DNA of 64,000 nt from Gloeobacter morelensis MG652769 (GCF_021018745.1 NZ_CP063845.1:3224001-3288000); one strand, 5' to 3'. Shown: positions 43,183 to 51,677, numbered from the stretch's first letter. Program-made: numbers and translations. Notes: generated by a model not told the origin, from the letters alone.

Positions 43183-44144
43183 CGTCAGTTCGGGTTAAGC
43201 ATTGAGCTGGTCGGCATCAGACGCCACCGACGGCTTGTTCGGTTTGTGGCAGTAGGCAATCAACCCACACACCAGGTTCACCAAAAAATTCACTTCGCTG
43301 CGATGGCGGGTGTGCTCTATCTGCGAAATGTTCTTCAACTGGTCATTGATTGCTTCGATGATCCCGCGCTTGCGCAACAGCAGTTTGTCCGTCATCACCA
43401 TCAGCCGATTGGTCATCTTGCGCCGCAACTTGGTGATCAGCGCCATGCCCAGCTCCTCGCGCAATTGCCTGCCAAGCTTGCTGCTGATGTAGCCGCGGTC
43501 GCCAAACACTTTGCCGTGCAAGTCTTTGAGCAGTTCAGGCACAGGCTTGCGATCGTCAGTGTTCCCAGCCGTCACGCTCATCGCCAGCAATTCGCCGCGC
43601 TCATTGACCACCAAGTGCAGCTTGAAGCCGTAAAACCAGCCCACCGAGCTTTTGCCCCAGGCGGCCAGACCGACAAAGACTTTGTGGGCGTGGACGCGGC
43701 GCACATGGCAGACGGCAAGTGGAGTCGAATCGATAAAACTGATGCCGGTGCAGGGGCCAAAACAGTGGCGCAGGTAGGCACTGAGCGGCATAAGGGTAGA
43801 GGGCATCCACTCGACGAAGCGCGCGTAGCTGACCAGTCCAGGAAAAGCGCTTCGCCAGTAAGCGCAGACCATTTCGGTGTAGAAGGCCTTGAAGTGGCGG
43901 TAGGCGGATTGGTGAAAAGCAATCAGAATCGTCAGGATTTCGCTGAGGCAGAGTCGGCGTGGCCGTCGCCTGTGTCGCAGGCCATCGTCGAGCAATTGTT
44001 GCTGCCAGAGCGGTTCGAAGCGTTGGCAGAAGTCATCGACATGGCAAAAGAGCGCTTCTAGACTGGGCATAGCGAGCGGTCCGTGGCTTGTGATGTGCTA
44101 ATCCCAGCCTAGGCGGACCGCCTTTCCTTATCCCGAACTGACGT
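43182..44144. mobile_element. IS982-family insertion sequence
   Basis: A 963-base element bounded by imperfect terminal inverted repeats: ACGTCAGTTCGGGTTAAG at the left (43182) and the complement of ACGTCAGTTCGGGATAAG at the right (ending 44144), 17 of 18 matching. It contains one intact transposase gene on the minus strand. No matching target duplication is seen in the flanks (left TGGTTTA, right TTACTTA), so one flank may have been rearranged after insertion. Confidence 0.9.
43195..44070 (-). CDS. IS982-family transposase
   Basis: A 291-residue DDE transposase. [17 protein letters not shown] and [21 protein letters not shown] are the family N-terminal motifs. The catalytic triad is visible as Asp in [13 protein letters not shown], Asp in [14 protein letters not shown] and Glu in [26 protein letters not shown]. 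The gene has no frameshift or early stop, so the element could still be active. It is transcribed towards the 3' end of the kinase gene. Confidence 0.95.
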   Translation of the reverse strand: MPSLEALFCHVDDFCQRFEPLWQQQLLDDGLRHRRRPRRLCLSEILTILIAFHQSAYRHFKAFYTEMVCAYWRSAFPGLVSYARFVEWMPSTLMPLSAYLRHCFGPCTGISFIDSTPLAVCHVRRVHAHKVFVGLAAWGKSSVGWFYGFKLHLVVNERGELLAMSVTAGNTDDRKPVPELLKDLHGKVFGDRGYISSKLGRQLREELGMALITKLRRKMTNRLMVMTDKLLLRKRGIIEAINDQLKNISQIEHTRHRSEVNFLVNLVCGLIAYCHKPNKPSVASDADQLNA

Positions 44145-44239
44145 TTACTTATTTGCCAAGCATAAATGCTTGGTCCCCTTATGGCTGTCCTGACGCACCG
44201 CTCACTGATGGGCGAAAATCGGGTATTCTCCGCCCGCAC

Positions 44240-44428
44240 ATGACTATGGACCTCACGCCACAACAGCAACTGGCCGGCAAGGAGCATCTCGATGCTGTTG
44301 CAGCTATCCTCTACCAGAACACCCCGCCCAAGCAGCTGACCACTCTCGAAGGCATCGAACTCGCCGTCCGCCAACACATCAACCAAGCCGTCGGACCCCA
44401 GTTCGTCCTTTTTTTGTCCAGACAATGA
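44240..44428 (+). CDS. Short protein, possibly the N-terminal remnant of an ISKra4-type transposase
   Basis: A 62-residue frame from ATG 44240: DLTPQQQLAGKEHLDAVAAIL and LTTLEGIELAVRQHINQAVGPQF. The phrase resembles the N-terminus of ISKra4-family transposases as I remember them, in which a longer zinc-binding and DDE part would follow; here the frame stops after PQFVLFLSRQ. It lies 95 bases beyond the IS982 right end. A stand-alone small protein is the alternative. The 39-residue frame that follows overlaps its stop. Confidence 0.45.
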   Translation: MTMDLTPQQQLAGKEHLDAVAAILYQNTPPKQLTTLEGIELAVRQHINQAVGPQFVLFLSRQ

Positions 44429-44544
44429 GCGATAGTCGGCTGCCGGCGGATCTGGATCTGGCTCTGCTCAACCGTTTTGTCGATCCTGACAACGAGCCGG
44501 GGGCCATCAAAGCTTTTCGCGATGCCCTGGGCGAAGTGCGCTAA
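44425..44544 (+). CDS. Hypothetical 39-residue protein
   Basis: ATG at 44425 overlaps the stop of the preceding frame (ATGA). The product reads SDSRLPADLDLALLNRFVDPDN and ends with AFRDALGEVR. No family is recognised. It ends 30 bases before aroC. The overlap and acidic helical composition are the only support. Confidence 0.35.
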   Translation: MSDSRLPADLDLALLNRFVDPDNEPGAIKAFRDALGEVR

Positions 44545-44574
44545 AATCCGAATTTCGCCGCCTACGGTAAGACC

Positions 44575-45762
44575 ATGCTGCGCTTTTTGACCGCCGGGGA
44601 GTCCCACGGGCCGGGGCTGACCATCATCGTCGAGGGCATTCCCGCCGATCTGCCCCTGTTGGCCGAGGACATCGACCGGGATCTGGCCCGCCGCCAGGTG
44701 GGTTTCGGCCGGGGTGGCCGGATGAGCATCGAGACCGACCGGGTCACCTTTCGGGGCGGCGTGCGGTTGGGCCGCACGATCGGTTCGCCCATCGCCATGA
44801 CCCTCGAGAACCGCGACTTTAAAAACTGGGCAGTGCCGATGTCGGTTTCCCCGGTAGATCTGGGCGACGAAGCGGTGCGCGCCCAACTGGAGGCCAAGCG
44901 CATCACCCGCCTGCGCCCCGGCCACGCCGACTACCCGGGGGCGGTCAAATACGGCCTCGCCGACGTGCGCAACATTCTTGAGCGCTCCAGTGCCCGTGAG
45001 ACCGCCTCGCGCGTCGCGGCCGGAGCGATTGCCAAGCAACTGCTGCGCCAGTTCAACATTCACGTCCACTCCCACGTCGTCGAAATCGGCGGCGTCGGGG
45101 CGGGTGAATCCGTGCGTCCCGCCCTGCCCGCTTTCGAGGCGTGGAAAGACCTCTTCGAGCGCGTCGAGCAGAATGACCTGCGCTGCCATCCGGATCTCTA
45201 TGAGCGGCTGCGCGCGCGCGTCGTCGAGGCCGCCAAGGGCGGCTACACCCTGGGAGGTGCTGTCGAACTGGCGGCCTACGGCGAGATTCCGGTGGGCCTC
45301 GGCTCCCACGTCCACTACGACCGGCGCATCGACGGGCTACTGGCCGGAGCGGCAATGTCGGTGCACACTGTCAAGGCGGTGGAAGTGGGCATCGGCACCG
45401 CCGCCGCCCGCGAGACGGGCGCCGATGTCCAGGATGAATTTATCAATGCAGCAGGCGAAATCGCCCGCACGAGTAACCACGCAGGCGGTATCGAAGGCGG
45501 GATGACCAACGGCCAGCCGGTGCTCCTGCGCGCCTACCTCAAGCCGCTACCGACCATGCGCAAGGCCCTCAAGTCGATCGACCTCATCACCCGCGAGCCG
45601 TTCGAAGCCCACTACGAGCGCTCCGACACCTGTGCTGTCCCCGCCGGGGGCGTCGTGTGCGAAGCGATGATGGCCATCGTGCTCGCCCAAGAGCTGCAGC
45701 GCAAACTGGGCGGCGATTCGCTGGCGGAAATGCTGCGCCACGCCGGGCGCGGACCGGTCTGA
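44575..45762 (+). CDS. aroC: Chorismate synthase
   Basis: Converts EPSP to chorismate with reduced FMN, the last common step of the shikimate pathway. The 395-residue protein has LRFLTAGESHGPGLT at the N-terminus, RRQVGFGRGGRMSIE, RPGHADYPGAVKYG, RETASRVAAGAIAK and the C-terminal DTCAVPAGGVVCEAMMA, all of which are conserved signatures. The enzyme is full length, and the gene has the GC-rich codon use of the region. Confidence 0.98.
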   Translation: MLRFLTAGESHGPGLTIIVEGIPADLPLLAEDIDRDLARRQVGFGRGGRMSIETDRVTFRGGVRLGRTIGSPIAMTLENRDFKNWAVPMSVSPVDLGDEAVRAQLEAKRITRLRPGHADYPGAVKYGLADVRNILERSSARETASRVAAGAIAKQLLRQFNIHVHSHVVEIGGVGAGESVRPALPAFEAWKDLFERVEQNDLRCHPDLYERLRARVVEAAKGGYTLGGAVELAAYGEIPVGLGSHVHYDRRIDGLLAGAAMSVHTVKAVEVGIGTAAARETGADVQDEFINAAGEIARTSNHAGGIEGGMTNGQPVLLRAYLKPLPTMRKALKSIDLITREPFEAHYERSDTCAVPAGGVVCEAMMAIVLAQELQRKLGGDSLAEMLRHAGRGPV

Positions 45763-45813
45763 GCAAATCGACCGCTTCGTCTTTGTGATAATCTGCTCAC
45801 AAAGGAGACTGCC

Positions 45814-46353
45814 ATGAAGCCAATCTTGAATGTTGCCGATGCTCCCATCCGCGAGCTTGAAAGCGGCGAGCACTTCGCCTGCCGTCTGGCGCAACTGGCT
45901 CATCCTTTGGGTGCAAAGTCCATCGGTGCCAACGTGACGCGCGTTCCGCCGGGCAAGGCCGCCTTTCCGTTTCACCACCATTACGCCAACGAAGAGCACT
46001 TTTTTATCCTGAGCGGCAGCGGCACACTGCGCGTCGGCTCCCAAACCTATCCGGTGGGGCCGCACGACTACATCTTCACCCCGCCCGGCGGGCCGGAAAC
46101 GGCCCATCAGCTGGTCAATACCGGGCATGCAGATCTGGTGTATCTGGCGATTTCGACTCTGCAACTGCCGGAGGTGGCGGGTTATCCAGATTCAGGCAAA
46201 ACGGGCATCCGGGTCACCTACGACGCCCCCTCCGGCTCCGCCGGGAACGGCAGATTCTTGATCGCCGATACGTCCAAGGACGAAGTGAGCTACTGGGACG
46301 GCGAAGACGGTCGTGCCATCGCCCAGATGCAAACTGGGACACCGGCACCGTAA
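45814..46353 (+). CDS. Cupin-domain protein
   Basis: A 179-residue protein with one conserved beta-barrel cupin. The metal motif appears as PFHHHYANEEHFFILSGSG (His-His-Glu) with the second motif PPGGPETAHQLVNTGHADL (His). The C-terminal 45 residues (SGSAGNGRFLIADTSKDEVSYWDGED) are an extension seen in several proteobacterial and cyanobacterial cupins of unknown function. The start ATG at 45814 follows AAAGGAG. It could bind a metal and act as an isomerase or dioxygenase, but no substrate can be named. Confidence 0.88.
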   Translation: MKPILNVADAPIRELESGEHFACRLAQLAHPLGAKSIGANVTRVPPGKAAFPFHHHYANEEHFFILSGSGTLRVGSQTYPVGPHDYIFTPPGGPETAHQLVNTGHADLVYLAISTLQLPEVAGYPDSGKTGIRVTYDAPSGSAGNGRFLIADTSKDEVSYWDGEDGRAIAQMQTGTPAP

Positions 46354-46366
46354 CACGGACGCCGGG

Positions 46367-47689
46367 TTACCGCTCCGCCTGGGCTTGCGTCGTACCGTCC
46401 CGGTAGATCTGGCCGTTTTTGATTACCAGCCGGACCTGGCGCAGGGTTTTGATGTCCCGCGCCGGGTCGCCTTCGACCGCTACGAGATCGGCAAGCAATC
46501 CGGGTTTGATCTGACCAATACTGGTTTCCATGTGCAGCAAACGGGCGTTGACCGAGGTGGCCGCCTGCAATGCCGCAAGCGGTGCAAGCCCGTACTCGAC
46601 CATCAGTTCCAGTTCGCGGGCATTCTCACCGTGGGCAAAGACCCCGGCGTCGCTGCCGTTGCAGATGGTCACTCCGGCGGCGAGGGCCGCTTTAAAGCTG
46701 GCGCGCTTTTGGGTGAGTGCCTCAGGTTCCGGGGCGGACCCAGGCCTCCAGCCCCGGTAGCGCTCAACCGCTTCGCTCGCCGCCAAAGTCGGACAATAGG
46801 CGACGCCGCGCCTGGCCATCAGTGCGAAGACTTCGCCCGTACCGGCATCGCCGTGCTCGATCGTCTCGAACCCGGCCAACGCTGAGCGGCGCATCCCTTC
46901 GGGGTGGGTGGCGTGGGCGACGGCGGGCCGGCCGCTGCTGCGGGCCGCCTCGACGATCGCGCTCAGTTCGGAGGGCAAAAAAGTGGGTTGTACTTCACCG
47001 TTCGGTCCCCAGCGGTAGTCGGCGTAGACTTTGATCCAGTCAGCACCTTTACCAATCTGATCGCGCACGACCCGGGTGAGCCCTTCAACGCCGTCCGCCT
47101 CCTCCGCCCCCTGGGGTACCGCGTAGGCCGGGTCGAAGCCCTTCGGCCCGTAGGAGCCGGTGGCCACAATCGCCCGGGTCACTACCACCAGGCGCGGCCC
47201 CGGCACGACACCCTGGTCGATGGCCTGCTTAAGGCCGACATCGGCGTAACCCGCCCCCTCGGTCCCCAAGTCTCTGAGGGTCGTAAACCCGGCCATCAGC
47301 GTCCTGCGGGCCGCCGCGACGGCACGCGCGACGCGCAGAGTCAACGATTCTTTGAGTACCTGGTCGTCCCAGAGCGCTTCGTTGTAGGGGTGCAACAGCA
47401 GGTGCGTGTGCAGATCGATGAGCCCCGGCAGCAGCGTCGCACCCGGGAGATCGATGATTTCGGTGCCACCCGGAACACCCACTTCGCCAAGCGGCCCCGC
47501 GGCTGCTATCCGCTCCCCTTTGACCAACACTACCCATCCGGGGCGTGGCGCGCTCACACCGTCAAAGACCGCCGCCGGTTTGAGCAAGTAGCTGCTTGCA
47601 GTTTGCGCTGCTGACGGTCGGAGACTCAATACCAATACAGCAATCACCAAGAGGAGAACTTTGATGCGCCCGCAACAATCTCTGCCCAA
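46367..47689 (-). CDS. Exported amidohydrolase (Xaa-Pro dipeptidase/imidazolonepropionase-like)
   Basis: A protein of about 440 residues with a signal peptide ([19 protein letters not shown]) and an amidohydrolase barrel. Metal-site residues are visible: HTH in [13 protein letters not shown], a lysine in [11 protein letters not shown] that would be carboxylated, HATHPEG, IEHGDAG and [13 protein letters not shown]. The family includes periplasmic dipeptidases and prolidase-like enzymes (Sgx9260 type). The start is a TTG at 47689; a start nearer the signal peptide is possible. It converges with the cupin gene with a 13-base gap. Confidence 0.9.
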   Translation of the reverse strand: MGRDCCGRIKVLLLVIAVLVLSLRPSAAQTASSYLLKPAAVFDGVSAPRPGWVVLVKGERIAAAGPLGEVGVPGGTEIIDLPGATLLPGLIDLHTHLLLHPYNEALWDDQVLKESLTLRVARAVAAARRTLMAGFTTLRDLGTEGAGYADVGLKQAIDQGVVPGPRLVVVTRAIVATGSYGPKGFDPAYAVPQGAEEADGVEGLTRVVRDQIGKGADWIKVYADYRWGPNGEVQPTFLPSELSAIVEAARSSGRPAVAHATHPEGMRRSALAGFETIEHGDAGTGEVFALMARRGVAYCPTLAASEAVERYRGWRPGSAPEPEALTQKRASFKAALAAGVTICNGSDAGVFAHGENARELELMVEYGLAPLAALQAATSVNARLLHMETSIGQIKPGLLADLVAVEGDPARDIKTLRQVRLVIKNGQIYRDGTTQAQAER

Positions 47690-47859
47690 ACGCTCGCCTC
47701 CACTACCGTTTCCTTATCATGCCTTTCATTTTGTACAAGCTTCGGTATGGTCCGCAGGAGCATCGAGGATGTCACCCCCGATGCGCTGATGCAACTGTCC
47801 ATAGGGCAATCAAATTAATCAATACTTCCGGGATATAACGATTCTGGTTAGTGAGGACA

Positions 47860-48102
47860 ATGATGCCCCGCGGTGTCAGCCCGGATTCCCTGCGCAACCT
47901 TCGCCCGCGCTCTCGGTTCTATGGCGAGCCGAAGAAAACTCGGGAGGTCTCGGTCACCGAGACTGGCTGGCGGGGTGTACGCGCCCTGGCCGCTTCCCTG
48001 GACCTGTCCGTGTCGGAGTTGCTCGAACGACTCGGCCGCGATCGACGGCTCCTCGATGGCGCCGGCGAACTGGAGTATCCCAATGAGCCAGACGAGTTTT
48101 GA
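47860..48102 (+). CDS. Hypothetical small protein upstream of a frameshifted gene
   Basis: About 80 residues from ATG 47860 (also ATG 47863 or GTG 47851), with GAGGA at 47853-47857. RPRSRFYGEPKKTREVSVTETGWRGVRALAASLDLSVSELLERLGRD resembles short cyanobacterial proteins with a helix-turn-helix-like C-terminus (ASLDLSVSELLERLG) and a strand before it. These often precede a small DUF6887-like partner, as here. The 3' end overlaps the next gene start by 20 bases. Function unknown; an antitoxin-like DNA-binding role is a guess. Confidence 0.55.
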   Translation: MMPRGVSPDSLRNLRPRSRFYGEPKKTREVSVTETGWRGVRALAASLDLSVSELLERLGRDRRLLDGAGELEYPNEPDEF

Positions 48103-48261
48103 ACAGATGACCACTGCCCAACTGCGCGCCTACGTGCTTGAGCACCGCGAGGATGAATGGATCGCCTTTACGCCGCACCCAAGACGGCGAGCTTCCCCGC
48201 AGGCGGTGACATGCGAGCACAGCTCGAAGAGGTGCTCCGCCGCCGGCGCGGTGAGCACTAG
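48083..48261 (+). pseudogene. Frameshifted small protein (DUF6887-like)
   Basis: ATG at 48083 opens SQTSFEQMTTAQLRAYVLEHREDEWIAF, the start of a small cyanobacterial family with a conserved LRxYVLxHREDE core. The frame then becomes low in quality. Reading one base back at 48169 gives YAAPKTASFPAGGDMRAQLEEVLRRRRGEH and a stop at 48259-48261, which continues the protein sensibly. A one-base loss near CCTTTAC (48165-48171) explains this. A sequencing error or -1 slippage are the alternatives. The family name is from memory and uncertain. Confidence 0.55.
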
Positions 48262-48391
48262 TACCTGCCAGAAGACTACGCCCGATCGAACTCTTCCGGC
48301 GTCGCGTTCTAAGCAGCTCGGAATCAACAGCACCAATTCTTTAGACTTACTCCGGTGTTAGACTGAATCTTGACTTGTAGGGAGACAGTCG

Positions 48392-48586
48392 ATGACCGTC
48401 GAGCAGAAAGTGCGCGAGCGCCTGGCTGCGCTTGGAGTAAGCAATCCGAGCGTGGAAGTGGAGGAAGAGTTTTTGGTGAAGATCGTGTTGCCTGCGGACA
48501 GCACAGCCGATCTGCGCCGGATCCAGAGCGAGATGAACGCCCTGGATGTCTGCGTGACCCGCCTGGTCAAAGCAGGCGAAGCCTGA
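48392..48586 (+). CDS. Hypothetical small acidic protein
   Basis: A 64-residue frame from ATG 48392 preceded by GGGAGA. EQKVRERLAALGVSNPSVEVEEEFLVKIVLP and RRIQSEMNALDVCVTRLVKAG suggest a helix, two strands and a helix, a small alpha/beta fold. No family is recognised. It lies 53 bases before the dienelactone hydrolase on the same strand. Confidence 0.6.
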   Translation: MTVEQKVRERLAALGVSNPSVEVEEEFLVKIVLPADSTADLRRIQSEMNALDVCVTRLVKAGEA

Positions 48587-48639
48587 TGTCTTCGTCCGGA
48601 CTCTGGTAGGATTCCGGAGTTGCTTTCGGAGAGCCCGCC

Positions 48640-49503
48640 ATGGATTCGGATTTGCTCAGTTTGCTGCCCCGGGTGGAAGCGATCGACCGCCGCACGTTCA
48701 TTGTGACCACCCTGGCGGCAGGTTTTGCCCTGGCGGTCTTGCCGGTGGGAGCGGCGACCATCAACACCGACACCACCGGACTGACCGCCGGGGAAGTGAA
48801 AATCCCGGTCAAAGACGGCGAGATCCCCGCCTACCGGGCGATGCCCGCCACCGGCAACAACCTGCCGGTGGTTCTGGTCGTGCAGGAAATTTTTGGCGTC
48901 CACGAGCACATCAAAGATGTCTGCCGCCGCTTCGCCAAACTCGGCTACTTCGCCATCGCCCCCGAACTGTACGCCCGCCAGGGAGATGTCTCCAAGCTGC
49001 AGGACATCAAGGCGATCTCCGAGGTGGTGAGCAAAGTGCCCGACGCCCAGGTGATGTCCGACCTCGACGCCGCCGTAGCTTACGCCGCAAGCACCGGCCG
49101 GGTGAATGCCGAGAAGCTGGCCGTCACCGGTTTTTGCTGGGGCGGGCGGATCACCTGGCTCTACGCGGCCCACAACCCGAAAGTCAAAGCCGGGGGCGCC
49201 TGGTACGGCCGCCTGGTGGGCCAATCCAGCCCCAACACTCCGACCTACCCGGTCGATGTCGCCCCCAAGATCAAAGGGACGGTCCTGGGCCTCTACGGCG
49301 GCCAGGATCAGGGCATTCCCGTCTCCACCGTCGAGCAGATGCGCAAGGTACTCAAAGAATCGGGCAACCCCTCGGAGATCCTCGTCTACGAACAGGCCCC
49401 CCACGGCTTCCACGCCGACTACCGCCCAAGCTACCGCCCGGAAGCGGCCCAGGACGCCTGGCAAAAACTGCTTGCCTGGTTCAAGAAGTATGGGGTCGCG
49501 TAG
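48640..49503 (+). CDS. Exported dienelactone hydrolase family protein
   Basis: A 287-residue alpha/beta hydrolase. The N-terminus has a twin-arginine-type signal: [20 protein letters not shown]. The DLH fold follows with [23 protein letters not shown], the nucleophile Cys in [14 protein letters not shown], the acid in [11 protein letters not shown] and His in [13 protein letters not shown]. Cys-type DLHs act on dienelactone or related esters; the natural substrate here is unknown. The stop codon TAG overlaps the start of a dispersed repeat. Confidence 0.92.
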   Translation: MDSDLLSLLPRVEAIDRRTFIVTTLAAGFALAVLPVGAATINTDTTGLTAGEVKIPVKDGEIPAYRAMPATGNNLPVVLVVQEIFGVHEHIKDVCRRFAKLGYFAIAPELYARQGDVSKLQDIKAISEVVSKVPDAQVMSDLDAAVAYAASTGRVNAEKLAVTGFCWGGRITWLYAAHNPKVKAGGAWYGRLVGQSSPNTPTYPVDVAPKIKGTVLGLYGGQDQGIPVSTVEQMRKVLKESGNPSEILVYEQAPHGFHADYRPSYRPEAAQDAWQKLLAWFKKYGVA

Positions 49504-49549
49504 CAGGTGTCGGGGTAAGATCGCTGCCTGTCCAGGTTTCCGGCCATCC
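49502..49549 (+). repeat. 48-base direct repeat, copy A
   Basis: Begins AGCAGGTGTCGGGGTAAG and ends AGGTTTCCGGCCATCC. It aligns without gaps to copy B (49769-49816), with 34 of 48 bases identical and best conservation at both ends. Copy A begins inside the stop codon of the dienelactone hydrolase gene. Confidence 0.65.
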
Positions 49550-49701
49550 TTCCGGTACCGCGACTTACCCAAATCTGTGCCGCAGTCGACACGCGTCGTG
49601 CACGCACTGGATGAATGAGCCTATCCCACCCACCGACTCTCCCGCCCACCATGCCGATAAGTCCGGGGGTGTCGGGGCTGGCAGCCCCTCGACGCGGGGG
49701 G

Positions 49702-49760
49702 GAGAGCGCGAGAGGGCACCCGAAGGGGGTGCCGCCTCTCGCCCCACAGACCGTCGTGCA
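49702..49760. repeat. Dispersed hairpin repeat, copy 1
   Basis: GAGAGCGCGAGAGGGCACCC, a short loop, then GGGTGCCGCCTCTCGC followed by CCCCACAGACCGTCGTGCA. The arms form 7 bp (49708-49714 with 49736-49742) and 7 bp (49715-49721 with 49727-49733), separated by a 2-base bulge. A second copy is at 55049-55109 with paired changes in the stem. It lies in a 337-base gene-free gap between the dienelactone hydrolase and VOC genes. Confidence 0.75.
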
Positions 49761-49768
49761 CAGCCAGC

Positions 49769-49816
49769 AGCAGGTGTCAGGCTGAAAACCATTGCCATCG
49801 AGGTTTCCAGCCAGCC
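49769..49816 (+). repeat. 48-base direct repeat, copy B
   Basis: Begins AGCAGGTGTCAGGCTGAAAA and ends AGGTTTCCAGCCAGCC. It matches copy A (49502-49549) at 34 of 48 positions and the short copy at 14677. It directly follows the hairpin repeat and, with it, fills most of the 49504-49840 gap; no gene is seen there. Confidence 0.65.
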
Positions 49817-49840
49817 TCGTCTTGGCAACTGAAAGCCGCT

Positions 49841-50254
49841 CTAAACGCTCCCCTCGGGGATCAGGCAATAAAACGAGCAGCGGTGCCCGTCGGGATCGTG
49901 CAAGTTGAGGGCAACTTCCCGCGCCGCCAGAGCCGCATGAACAAATTCACGGCGCTCAAAAGCGATCCCCTGGGTGCAGAAACGCTCCGCCAACGCCTCC
50001 AGAGCCTGTTCGTCCGCGATCTTCCAGCCAAAGCGCACCGGCAAAACTCGCCCCTTCAAAAGCAACAATTCCAGGCCATAAACGGCAAACAGGACGTACC
50101 CGGCTTCGCTTCCCACCTGCGCCCGCCCATTGAGCAGCCGCTCATAAAACGCCTGGGAGCGCACCAGATCCGCAGTGCCCAGCTCGATATGAACCGCCCG
50201 GACAGCCGTGTCAAAATCGTCTGGCTGTGCTTTGGATGTCTGTGTGTCTTTCAC
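49841..50254 (-). CDS. VOC (glyoxalase/bleomycin resistance) superfamily protein
   Basis: A 137-residue protein of two beta-alpha-beta-beta-beta units. VHIELGTADLVRSQAFYERLLNGRAQ is the first motif (metal His/Glu region) and REVALNLHDPDGHRCSFYCLI the second, with HDPDGHRCSFY typical of the fold. Members are lactoylglutathione lyases, resistance proteins or dioxygenases; no specific role can be assigned. Its 5' end overlaps the divergent GNAT gene by about 11 bases (GNAT start at 50244), so promoters of each must lie inside the other gene, or one annotated start is too long. Confidence 0.85.
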   Translation of the reverse strand: MKDTQTSKAQPDDFDTAVRAVHIELGTADLVRSQAFYERLLNGRAQVGSEAGYVLFAVYGLELLLLKGRVLPVRFGWKIADEQALEALAERFCTQGIAFERREFVHAALAAREVALNLHDPDGHRCSFYCLIPEGSV

Positions 50255-50717
50255 CGTCGCTCCCGTCCGCTGGCAGGACCACCAGCAAGCACTCTACTAC
50301 GTGCGCCGGGTGGTCTTTATCGAAGAGCAAAACGTTCCGCCTGAGATCGAAATCGACGAGTGGGATACTCTGAGCGTCCACGCCCTGGCCTGCGACGCCG
50401 AAGGAAGGCCCATCGGCTGCGGCCGACTCCTCCCGGACGGGCACCTTGGACGGATGGCGGTGCTTGCCGCCTGGCGCGGCCGGGGGGTGGGAAAGGCTCT
50501 ACTCGAGTGCCTGCTTTCCCTGGCACAGGACACGGGCATGGAAACCGTCGAACTGAGCGCCCAAGTGCACGCCCAGCCCTTCTACGAAAAATTCGGCTTC
50601 AAAGCTTTTGGCGAAATCTACGACGAGGCAGGCATCCCGCACCGGGCGATGCGGCGGGTGCTGCCGCAGGATACTCGCCGCCCTCAGCAGATCTCAACGC
50701 AGGAGCCGAGGACCTGA
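50244..50717 (+). CDS. GNAT family N-acetyltransferase
   Basis: About 157 residues from GTG 50244 (frame open to 50208). The fold is a single GNAT domain: ALYYVRRVVFIEEQNVPPEIEIDEWD is the N-terminal motif of the ElaA/YjcF-like group. The acetyl-CoA loop is LGRMAVLAAWRGRGVGKALLECLL and the C-terminal core is VELSAQVHAQPFYEKFGFKAFGEIYDEAGIPH. The substrate is unknown. It is divergent from the VOC gene with overlapping 5' ends, and its 3' end overlaps the convergent DUF2227 gene by 24 bases. Confidence 0.88.
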   Translation: MSFTVAPVRWQDHQQALYYVRRVVFIEEQNVPPEIEIDEWDTLSVHALACDAEGRPIGCGRLLPDGHLGRMAVLAAWRGRGVGKALLECLLSLAQDTGMETVELSAQVHAQPFYEKFGFKAFGEIYDEAGIPHRAMRRVLPQDTRRPQQISTQEPRT

Positions 50718-51245
50718 TATCTGCACTCGGCGGCGCCTGCGGCGACGAACCAGCCGCTTCCAGGCGCTGCCCGTCCAATCGCTGAGGCTATGGCTCATCG
50801 CCCCCAACTCCAAACCCACCAGCCCCCAAACCACCGTGGAAGTGTTGGCGCCACACCACAGCGACAGCATCTGCCAGGCTCCCTGCCAATCGAGGCTCGC
50901 CCCCGTCAGCCACTCGAACACCGGGGCTGCCGGCACCCCCAAACTGACTGTCACGATCGCCAGATACAGGAGCCTGCCCAGGGTGCCTATCAGCGGCCCG
51001 TGGGAAAAAAGCGAGCGGTGCGGGGCAATACGCCGATAGGGCAGCCAGAGCCAGCGCAGCAACCCCCAGCGGCGGTACTGGACGGAGTGGGTATCCAGGT
51101 CGCCCCCGAACATCAACCCCGCGAACAGATAGGCGCACGCCGCGCTCACGGCGGCCTCGAAGGTACCGCTCACCAACCAGACGGCGGCACCGGCGGCAGG
51201 TACGCTCCACCAGGTGATCCGGTCGTGGGTGCGGCCCAGGGGCAT
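50694..51245 (-). CDS. DUF2227 putative metal-binding membrane protein
   Basis: A 183-residue membrane protein. GRTHDRITWWSVPAAGAAVWLV, FGGDLDTHSVQYRRWG, PHRSLFSHGPLIGTLGRLLYL and LELGAMSHSLSDWTGSAW give the His/Asp pattern of DUF2227 (a phage-holin- or lipase-like metal-binding group common in cyanobacteria), with about three membrane helices. The last 15 residues are a run of arginines (RRRRRRRVQ). ATG at 51245 lies 2 bases before the deoxyribosyltransferase stop, so they share a transcript. Confidence 0.85.
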   Translation of the reverse strand: MPLGRTHDRITWWSVPAAGAAVWLVSGTFEAAVSAACAYLFAGLMFGGDLDTHSVQYRRWGLLRWLWLPYRRIAPHRSLFSHGPLIGTLGRLLYLAIVTVSLGVPAAPVFEWLTGASLDWQGAWQMLSLWCGANTSTVVWGLVGLELGAMSHSLSDWTGSAWKRLVRRRRRRRVQISGPRLLR

Positions 51246-51247
51246 CC

Positions 51248-51676
51248 TCAGCCCCCGTGCGGATAGTCAGCCTCAAACTTCGCCACCAGCTCGTCGATGC
51301 TTGCCAGCAACTGCCGGGCAGCCCCCCGCAGCATCAGATTTGGGTAGCGCGCCCGGTCGGGATAACCGTAGGCCATCTCGCTGCGCAGGGCGTAGACAGG
51401 TTTGGAGCGGGCGTAGGCGTAGCCCACCTCGAAGGCCGTTCCCGAGTCGGCGTCGGCTCCCGAAAGATTGGCCACCACAACGGCGCTGGCATCGATGCCC
51501 GCCACACAGCGCGCGAAGACTTCCTCTGCCCCGGCGTCGGCGGGAATTTGCGCCTGCGGCAAAAAGACCCGCCCCAGGGGGGCGAGTCTTGCGGCCAGTT
51601 CGGCCTGGTAGGCCTGCTCGTAGGCGTTAAAGAGCGGTCCTGCCACGTAGAAACGGTAGGAATCAAGCCCACTCAC
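51248..51676 (-). CDS. Nucleoside 2-deoxyribosyltransferase-like protein
   Basis: About 142 residues from GTG 51674-51676, immediately after the TonB-like gene stop (51678). YRFYVAGPLFNAYEQAYQ is the family N-terminal motif, followed by ASAVVVANLSGADADSGTAFEVGYAYARSKPVYAL with the catalytic Asp and Glu and the D-x-G-x-A-x-E pattern. The enzyme would swap or hydrolyse bases of deoxynucleosides in salvage. The frame is open to 51817, but it there overlaps the neighbouring gene antiparallel in frame content. Operon with the genes on both sides. Confidence 0.88.
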   Translation of the reverse strand: MSGLDSYRFYVAGPLFNAYEQAYQAELAARLAPLGRVFLPQAQIPADAGAEEVFARCVAGIDASAVVVANLSGADADSGTAFEVGYAYARSKPVYALRSEMAYGYPDRARYPNLMLRGAARQLLASIDELVAKFEADYPHGG

Positions 51677-51677
51677 C

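Noticed and set aside
43170-44160. Target-site duplication around IS982
   Set aside because: Left TGGTTTA and right TTACTTA do not match in direct orientation at any plausible boundary.
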